NCBI GenBank assembly: GCA_034411955.1
Contig: DAOUMF010000139.1
Coordinates: forward strand, 1-18,014
Source of the DNA: DAOUMF01 sp034411955
Lineage (GTDB): Bacteria > Chloroflexota > Dehalococcoidia > SM23-28-2 > RBG-16-64-32
Direction of reading: 5' to 3'
Length of the DNA: 18,014 nt
Each line of letters begins with the position of its first letter. Within the stretch, counting starts at the first letter, position 1. The notes beneath the pieces were generated by a model that searched no databases, was not told the DNA's origin, and worked only from the letters and a program-made list of their open reading frames with translations. Shown in pieces: positions 13,501-18,014 of the stretch. Position numbers and translations under genes: made by a program.

Positions 13501-13810
13501 GGGGGCGTCCTCCATCCCCCAGTTGGTCAGCCGCGCCCTGGCGATGGTGGCCGGTGCCAGCGGCCGGTTCGAGGAGGCAGTCGACCACTTCGAGACGGCT
13601 ATCCGCCAGGCGCGCGATATCGGCGCCCGCGCCGAACTCGCCGAGGCCTCCTACTGGTACGCGTGCTGCCTCCTAGAGCACGGTCGCGCGGAGGACCGCG
13701 AGCGGGTCCGCGACCTGCTGGCGGAGGCCGCACAGGTCTGGGAGCAGGCGGGGATGCCCAAGCAGTTGGAGCGGGCCCGTAGCTTGCAGGAGAGGACTCA
13801 GGGCCCCTAG
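10520..13810 (+). CDS. Adenylate cyclase–AAA ATPase–TPR signalling protein
   Basis: 1096 residues. The class III cyclase is at 8–172, with metal Asp15 and Asp60, adenine-specifying Lys56 and Asp112, Arg123, and Ile119 in place of the expected Asn. An AAA_16/STAND-like ATPase follows, with entry motif RPRFVGRDEEL at 186–196, Walker A GEAGVGKT at 218–225 and Walker B LLLIEDLHW at 333–341. The C-terminal half (about 570–1090) is helical and rich in TPR-like repeats. There is no C-terminal LuxR helix-turn-helix, unlike Mycobacterium relatives such as Rv0386. It probably assembles on a signal through its TPRs and couples ATP-driven switching to cAMP synthesis. ATG 10520 has GGAGG 9 nt upstream and a good promoter. 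It is divergent from a small regulator. Confidence 0.92.
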   Translation: MTIGGAPSVVTFLFTDVVGSTQLTETLGDEGAQEILRIHNSLLRAEVAQHGGSEVKAMGDGFMITFRSPTSALTCAGAIQQAIARHNEEQPTRAFMVRMGLNAGEAIQEEGDFFGAAVIVAARIAALAEGGEILTSEAVKQLGQGMRGVEYKFKGEFHLKGLREPYRIFQAVVGPAERPSVAALRRPRFVGRDEELGDLQRSLEQVLTGSGLFLLLAGEAGVGKTRLAEELASHARSRGVRVYRGHCYDTEGAPPYMPFVEILRDYIQGRPDDVLLDELGEDAPEIARLAPELARRIPIDGDSSPLPPEQERYRLLETVRRWLRRMAGRRPTLLLIEDLHWAEPASCVLLRHLAPTLAAAPIFILATCREEDIEASSSLTAALAEFGRVQVYRRVRLAGLDVPAIRELLATMGRGESPQGLAEALFQETAGNPFFIAELVNHLDMEGKLLDRDGRWQTGVSPEEWDVPESVRAVTQRRLSGLREETCKVLAVASVAGRDFTYDLLESLAEVPADALLDSLDEAIRMGMIEETEAAVASFRFPHQLTQQTLYNNLSGIRRRRLHLRVSEALEEATRAEPEEIAHHLRRAEGMAPAEKTRRYLTLAADKASRAAAWERAADYYKQAFELTPVDEERERAQLLRHVGEAQSGFGDWEGAVASWQEAMDTFERVGDREAVGWIGFFLRKLYGFRGQFHEASEVVQRSLRVLGDYDTEIRSRLLAQAGFSLSAFGGPTEAERLLDQSMEIAKRLDSPAALGFSAFIRGMHCLNYCRLAEAADWLNKSVTCSLAGDDLATASQVSSSRRHVLLMLGDLSEAERSMDEEERLARKAGSFLALCDTKWISSEIACLRGDLPQAEALNGQLLELIEASQAESGTPGALMNRAYIRFLQGYWDEFEDLLSEAISSHDRMSAAPIDDPRPILLLLRALGGRDKEAREMLPQVRGYFNFDDPWTTSLGEARTTLAAALAVLGEKEAAADLYQPLKEWTAVSGYVLTGASSIPQLVSRALAMVAGASGRFEEAVDHFETAIRQARDIGARAELAEASYWYACCLLEHGRAEDRERVRDLLAEAAQVWEQAGMPKQLERARSLQERTQGP

Positions 13811-14162
13811 CCCGCCGGAGGGGAGCGCGTAGTGACACCTCCCTGCCTAGCTCCAGCATGCCGACCCCGAAGCTGAGCCACACTTGGCGAACCCCTATCA
13901 GCTCATCAGCTTTACTGCTTCGTTATGCTATAATCCACAGGTCGGGCCGGAAGGCGTAGTCAGGGGGTTGCGAAATGCTGCTCGGGGTTGCCCCGCTATC
14001 TTACAGATTTTTCCATGGCGTGATTGCTGGAGCGGCCACACGCCACAAACCGGCCCCGCAGTGTGATCCCGGTCATAGCGCCGCCGTCCCGCAGGCGTTC
14101 TTCTATACGCGAAACACAATTCCGTAACGAGCGGGCCACCGTCGCCGGAGGGGAGGCGACGG
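13811..14162. other. 352-bp intergenic region before the giant surface protein
   Basis: I see no gene. CCCCT (13804–13808) and AGGGG at the end of the upstream gene form a weak hairpin that may slow transcription. An extended -10 promoter sits at 13926–13934. The transcript leader would be about 220 nt, GC-rich, with a CGGGG–TTG–CCCCG hairpin (13983–13995) and an ATTTTTCC about 11 nt later. No known riboswitch was recognised. Confidence 0.45.
13926..13934 (+). promoter_or_regulatory. Extended -10 promoter for the surface protein gene
   Basis: TGCTATAAT combines a perfect TATAAT (13929–13934) with the TGn extension, in a locally AT-richer patch. No good -35 is present, which extended -10 promoters can tolerate. 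It lies about 230 bp upstream of the ATG at 14163. Confidence 0.55.
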
Positions 14163-17100
14163 ATGAACACAATATCGGCACCACGGATCACCGGTGCAGC
14201 CGCCCGCAGGCTGTCCATAACGCTCGCTGCCCTGGCGCTGGCGCTCATGGTCGGCGGCAGGGCGACCACCACCCCCATCACCCCTCCACCCGCCGCCCTC
14301 AACACCAACGCCGCCACCGACTCGGGGGGTGACGAGCACGCTCAAGTCACGACCGACGGCGCGGGCAACTGGGTGGCCGTCTGGCAGTCCGACGAGAATC
14401 TGGGCGGCACTATCGGCACGGACTACGACATCCTGGCGGCCCGCTCCACGGACAATGGGTCGACCTGGACGGCGCCCGCCGAGCTCAATAACAACGCCGC
14501 CACCGACTCGGGCGAAGACTCTTACCCTCAGGTGACCACCGACGGCGCCGGCAACTGGGTGGCGGTCTGGGTTTCCAATGAGAACGTAGGTGGCACCATC
14601 GGCACGGACTTCGACATCCTGGTCTCCCGCTCCACCGACAACGGGACTTCCTGGACGGCTCCCGCCGCCCTCAACAGTAACGCCGGCACCGACTCCACTT
14701 ATCCTGACTATGACCCTCAGGTGACTACCGACGGCGCCGGCAACTGGGTGGCGGTCTGGTCGGGCGGCGAGTTCGGGACGGACGGCGACATCCTGGTCTC
14801 CCGTTCCACCGACAACGGCGCCACCTGGACCGCTCTCGCCGCCCTCAATAACAACGCCGCCACCGACTCGGAGACTGACCTGTCCCCGGAAGTAACGACT
14901 GACGGAGGGGGCAACTGGGTGGCCGTCTGGTATTCAGACGAGAACTTGGGCGGCATCGGCACGGACTACGACATCTTCGTCTCCCGCTCCACCGACAATG
15001 GCGCCACCTGGACACCCGTCGCCGCCCTCAACACCAACGCCAGCACCGACTCGGGGGATGACAATCTCCCACAGGTGACGACCGACGGCGCGGGCAAGTG
15101 GGTAGCGGTCTGGGCTTCCGAGGAGAACGTAGGCGGCACCATCGGTACGGACTGGGACATCCTGGTCTCCCGCTCTACCAACAACGGCGCCACCTGGACG
15201 GCCCCCGTCGAGCTCAACACCAACGCCGCCACCGACGTGAGGCTCGACTTCGTCCCTCAGGTGACGACCGATGAGGCGGGCAACTGGGTAGCGGTCTGGA
15301 ATTCCGAGGACGACCTGGGCGGCACCATCGGCACGGACTTCGACATCCTGGTGGCCCGGTCCACAAACAATGGGACCTCATGGACCGACCCCGCAGCCGT
15401 CAACTCGAATGCCGCCACCGACTCGGGGGCCGACGAGTACCCTCAGGTGACGACCGACACCGCCGGCAACTGGGTGGCGGTCTGGGACTCCGACGAGAAC
15501 CTGGGCGGCACCATCGGAGCGGACAAGGATATCCTGTACACCTTCCCCTCCGTCTGGAGCACGGTGACGGTGGACTCGGCGGGAGAGGTGGGGCAGCAGA
15601 CGTCCATCGCGGTAGGCCCTGGCGGTAGCCCCGTCATCTCGTATCTAGACTGGACAAACGGGGACGTCAAGTTCGCCATCTGCGAGCCGTGGTCCAGCGC
15701 CAACGGCAACTGCAACAAGCCCGTTGACTGGAGCACGGTGGCGGTGGCCTCGGCGACAGGAGGCAACTTCGATTCCTCAATCGCGGTGACCGGGAGCGAC
15801 GACCCCGTCATCTCGTACAACCGGAGATACACCGGCCTCCGCTTCGCCATCTGTGACATGTCCGCCAGCACCAACGGCAACTGCGACCAGCCCGGCGACT
15901 GGAGCAAGGTGACCGTGGACGCGGGAGCGGAGCCGTACGAGAACGGCGGCATGTCCATTGCGGTGGACGCCAACGGCGACCCCCTGATCTCATATATACA
16001 CAGCCCTTACAGCCTGAATTTCGCCATCTGCGACATGTCGGCGAGCGCCAACGGCAACTGCGACCAGCCCGGCGACTGGAACACATTGACGGTACACTCG
16101 GGCAGCGTTACGGACCGCACCTCCATCGCGGTGGACGCCAACGGGGACCCCGTCATCTCGTACCGGAGAAGCACAAACCTGAATTTCGCCATCTGTGACA
16201 TGTCGGCCAGTACCAACGGGAACTGCGACCAGAGCGGCGACTGGAGCAAGGTGACGGTCGACTCGCCCGGAGAAGTGGGGAGCTCCAGCGCGATCGCCGT
16301 TGACGGAAGCGGGGACCCCACGATCTCGTACTTCGACTTCACAAACTGGAACCTCAAGGTCGCCGTGTGCGACCTGTCGGAAAGCACCAACGGCAACTGC
16401 GACCAGGGCTCCGACTGGAGCCTGGAGGCCGTCGACACGGCCGGAAACGTGGGCCTGTTCACGTCCATTGCGATGGATGGGAACGGGAACGCGGTCATCT
16501 CGTACCAGGACTACACAAGCGACGACCTGAAGTTCGCGACGACGGCGCCCCCCATGAGCGTGTTCACGGTCGATGATACCGGCGACGCCGCTGACGCCGC
16601 GCCCGGCAACGGCACCTGCGCCACCGCCGGCGCCGTCTGCACCCTCCGCGCCGCCATCGAGGAGGCCGACGCCAACGCGGGCACGGACAGGATCCATTTC
16701 CACATCGATGCTTCCACCGACCCCGGGTGCAACGCGGAAAACGGCGTATGCACCATCTCGCCAGGGAGCGCCCTGCCCACCATCGCGCAGCCGGTGATCA
16801 TCGACGGCGCCACCCAGCCCGGCTGGGCCGGCACCCCGATCGTCGAGCTGGACGGATTCGACGTGAGCGGCGACGGCCTGACCATCACCGCCGGCAACAC
16901 TGTCGTGCGGGAACTGGCGATCAACCGCTTCGGTGGCGACGGCATCCAGGTGAGCACGAACGGCGGCAATCTCCTCGAGGACAACTACATCGGCACCGAC
17001 GTCTACGGCGACGTCGACCTGGGAAACACCGGCAACGGCATCAACATCGTCGACGCGCCCAACAACACCATCGCCAACAGCCTCATTTCCGGCAACGGCA

Positions 17101-18014
17101 CTTTCGGAGTGTCGATCAGCGGCAGTGGCGCGACGGGGAACGTGGTGCGCGCCAACTACATCGGCACCAACGCCGCCGGCACGGCCGCGGTGGCCAACGG
17201 TGATGACGGCGTGCACATCGACGGCGGCGCGCAGAACAACACTATCGGCGGCGCCACCGCTGCCGACCGCAACGTCATGTCTGGCAACACCACGGTCGGC
17301 GTGCGCATCATGTACAGCGGCACGGACGGGAACACCGTCAGCGGCAACTACATCGGCACGAATGCCGCCGGGACTGCGGCGCTAGCGAATGTTATGGGCG
17401 GCGTCATCATACAGGGCAGTGCCCAGAGCAACACGATCGGCGGCGACACCGCCGGCGAGCGAAACGTTATCTCCGGCAACGGGGATGACGGCGTGTACAT
17501 GACCGGCAGCGGCACGACCGACAACACCGTGTCGGGCAACTACATGGGCACCGACATCACCGGCGACTCTGTCCTGGGTAACAGCGGCAGCGGGGTGAGC
17601 ATCGTCGGCGCACCCGGCAACACCATCGGGGGCACGGCGGCCGGGGCGCGCAACGTCATTTCCGGCAACGTCGTTCACGGAGTGTCCATCACCGGCAGCG
17701 ACGCGACCGGGAACGTGGTGAAGGGGAACTACATCGGCACGAATGCCGCCGGGACTGGGGCGCTAGCGAACGGCATCGACGGCGTCATCGTAGATGACGG
17801 TGCCCAAGACAACACCGTCGGCGGCACATCTTCCTTCGGTGTCTGCGACCTGGCCTGCAACCTCATCTCAGGCAACACCCTGGACGGCGTCGTGATCACC
17901 GGGAGCGGCACCGACGGCAACACCGTCAAGGGCAACGCCATTATCGGAAACAACCGTGGTGTCGTCATGAGCGGCGGCGCGCAGGGCAACTATGTCGGTA
18001 TCCTGGGACTGGGG
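14163..18014 (+). CDS. Giant exported repeat protein with CSLREA and beta-helix regions (3' end outside window)
   Basis: I translated this frame codon by codon: 1284 codons without a stop, running off the right edge. A signal peptide (about 1–36: basic MNTISAPRITGAAARR, then a hydrophobic LTLAALALALMVGG-type core) indicates export. Then come seven ~62-residue repeats (LNxNAATDS...VTTDGAGNWVAVW...DILVSRSTDNG, BNR/sialidase-propeller-like), six ~56-residue repeats (WSxVTVDS...SIAVDxxGDPVISY...FAICD...NGNCDQ), a CSLREA-type segment (VFTVDDTGDA...CTLRAAIEEADAN) and parallel beta-helix repeats (NTIGG...RNVISGN...GNYIGTNAAGT). Family knowledge suggests a cell-surface adhesin or matrix protein. GGGGAGG at 14150–14156 is 6 nt before the ATG. 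Cysteines in the second repeat family (AIC, NGNC) could form disulfides made by the DsbA-like protein of this window. Long minus-strand frames here are shadows. Confidence 0.9.
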   Translation, partial: MNTISAPRITGAAARRLSITLAALALALMVGGRATTTPITPPPAALNTNAATDSGGDEHAQVTTDGAGNWVAVWQSDENLGGTIGTDYDILAARSTDNGSTWTAPAELNNNAATDSGEDSYPQVTTDGAGNWVAVWVSNENVGGTIGTDFDILVSRSTDNGTSWTAPAALNSNAGTDSTYPDYDPQVTTDGAGNWVAVWSGGEFGTDGDILVSRSTDNGATWTALAALNNNAATDSETDLSPEVTTDGGGNWVAVWYSDENLGGIGTDYDIFVSRSTDNGATWTPVAALNTNASTDSGDDNLPQVTTDGAGKWVAVWASEENVGGTIGTDWDILVSRSTNNGATWTAPVELNTNAATDVRLDFVPQVTTDEAGNWVAVWNSEDDLGGTIGTDFDILVARSTNNGTSWTDPAAVNSNAATDSGADEYPQVTTDTAGNWVAVWDSDENLGGTIGADKDILYTFPSVWSTVTVDSAGEVGQQTSIAVGPGGSPVISYLDWTNGDVKFAICEPWSSANGNCNKPVDWSTVAVASATGGNFDSSIAVTGSDDPVISYNRRYTGLRFAICDMSASTNGNCDQPGDWSKVTVDAGAEPYENGGMSIAVDANGDPLISYIHSPYSLNFAICDMSASANGNCDQPGDWNTLTVHSGSVTDRTSIAVDANGDPVISYRRSTNLNFAICDMSASTNGNCDQSGDWSKVTVDSPGEVGSSSAIAVDGSGDPTISYFDFTNWNLKVAVCDLSESTNGNCDQGSDWSLEAVDTAGNVGLFTSIAMDGNGNAVISYQDYTSDDLKFATTAPPMSVFTVDDTGDAADAAPGNGTCATAGAVCTLRAAIEEADANAGTDRIHFHIDASTDPGCNAENGVCTISPGSALPTIAQPVIIDGATQPGWAGTPIVELDGFDVSGDGLTITAGNTVVRELAINRFGGDGIQVSTNGGNLLEDNYIGTDVYGDVDLGNTGNGINIVDAPNNTIANSLISGNGTFGVSISGSGATGNVVRANYIGTNAAGTAAVANGDDGVHIDGGAQNNTIGGATAADRNVMSGNTTVGVRIMYSGTDGNTVSGNYIGTNAAGTAALANVMGGVIIQGSAQSNTIGGDTAGERNVISGNGDDGVYMTGSGTTDNTVSGNYMGTDITGDSVLGNSGSGVSIVGAPGNTIGGTAAGARNVISGNVVHGVSITGSDATGNVVKGNYIGTNAAGTGALANGIDGVIVDDGAQDNTVGGTSSFGVCDLACNLISGNTLDGVVITGSGTDGNTVKGNAIIGNNRGVVMSGGAQGNYVGILGLG
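14298..15540 (+). repeat. Seven tandem ~62-residue repeats
   Basis: Coding repeats with a period of about 186 nt, each opening LNxNAxTDS and containing VTTDGAGNWVAVW and DILVSRSTDNG. The unit resembles a propeller blade with an Asp-box-like STDNGxTW, as in BNR/sialidase repeats. A count of seven would suit one seven-bladed propeller. Confidence 0.85.
15555..16545 (+). repeat. Six tandem ~56-residue repeats
   Basis: Each unit opens with W-S and contains SIAV-D-GDPVISY and FAICD-NGNCDQ. Most units carry two cysteines. The last unit is shortened, ends KFATTA and loses both, marking the end of the block before the CSLREA segment. Confidence 0.85.
16560..16683 (+). other. CSLREA-type segment within the surface protein
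   Basis: VFTVDDTGDAADAAPGNGTC followed by CTLRAAIEEADAN matches the CSLREA domain pattern that typically introduces beta-helix repeats in large exported proteins of environmental bacteria. Here the signature Ser is Thr, a common variant. Confidence 0.75.
16860..18014 (+). repeat. Parallel beta-helix repeats
   Basis: At least five units of about 63 residues (about 190 nt), built on N-T-I-G-G, R-N-V-I-S-G-N, G-V-x-I-x-G-S and G-N-Y-I-G-T-N-A-A-G-T. They continue to the window edge. Two units share a 44-nt DNA segment with one mismatch (17346–17389 and 17727–17770). Confidence 0.85.

Noticed and set aside
13926..14100. c-di-GMP riboswitch in the leader of the surface protein gene
   Set aside because: The conserved GEMM core and its tetraloop/receptor parts could not be matched by eye.
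15990..17216. 408-residue minus-strand open frame
   Set aside because: It lies opposite the repeat-rich surface protein frame. Its composition (Val/Ala/Asp/Gly-rich, repetitive) is what the reverse strand of those repeats gives, and it shows no domain.

Overview
The window is high-GC bacterial DNA with dense genes. Its family content fits Chloroflexota, most likely a Dehalococcoidia-type lineage: three class III cyclase domains of one style ('FTDxxGST...GDGFM'), an alpha/beta-hydrolase–cyclase fusion, a small CxxC zinc-ribbon protein, an SbsA-Ig/NAGPA protein and a giant CSLREA/beta-helix surface protein. This assignment is an inference from recalled family distributions; the window holds no rRNA or other marker.

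Layout. 1–3950 (+): a nucleotide-signalling cluster. It holds the C-terminal end of a cyclase protein (interrupted in frame by a REP-like palindrome), a stand-alone cyclic-nucleotide-binding domain, a truncated start of a hydrolase–cyclase paralogue, an FAD-dependent amine/amino-acid oxidase, and an intact hydrolase–cyclase fusion whose hydrolase half lacks its catalytic residues. 4073–4261 (+): a small zinc-ribbon protein. 4600–6226 (+): two membrane-anchored extracytoplasmic folding factors, a DsbA-like thiol oxidoreductase and an FKBP-type prolyl isomerase. The DsbA-like gene is split by an in-frame TGA exactly at the first cysteine of its CPYC active site. A perfect 8-bp hairpin follows at the spacing of a bacterial SECIS element, so it is best read as a selenoprotein of 277 residues. 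6272–8815 (-): a secreted or anchored protein with SbsA-type Ig domains and a phosphodiester glycosidase (NAGPA) domain, convergent with the folding genes.

9023–9774 (-): a small tRNA cluster that looks like a mobile-element landing site. In transcription order it holds a 3'-half remnant of tRNA-Val(CAC), intact tRNA-Leu(CAG), intact tRNA-Arg(GCG), a 96-residue GIY-YIG nuclease starting 14 nt after the tRNA-Arg CCA, and a partial second copy of tRNA-Arg in which two segments are replaced by the same 15-bp palindrome.

9848–13810: a small winged-helix regulator (-) is divergent from a 1096-residue cyclase–AAA ATPase–TPR signalling protein (+). Short GTTCACCC direct repeats lie near both starts. 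14163–18014 (+): one uninterrupted frame with no stop, running off the right edge. It encodes a giant exported protein with seven ~62-residue repeats, six ~56-residue repeats, a CSLREA-type segment and beta-helix repeats.

Together the window combines cAMP-type signalling, cell-surface proteins and their folding factors. The strongest unusual signals are the Sec-containing DsbA-like gene with its SECIS and the tRNA-Arg/GIY-YIG/broken-tRNA arrangement.
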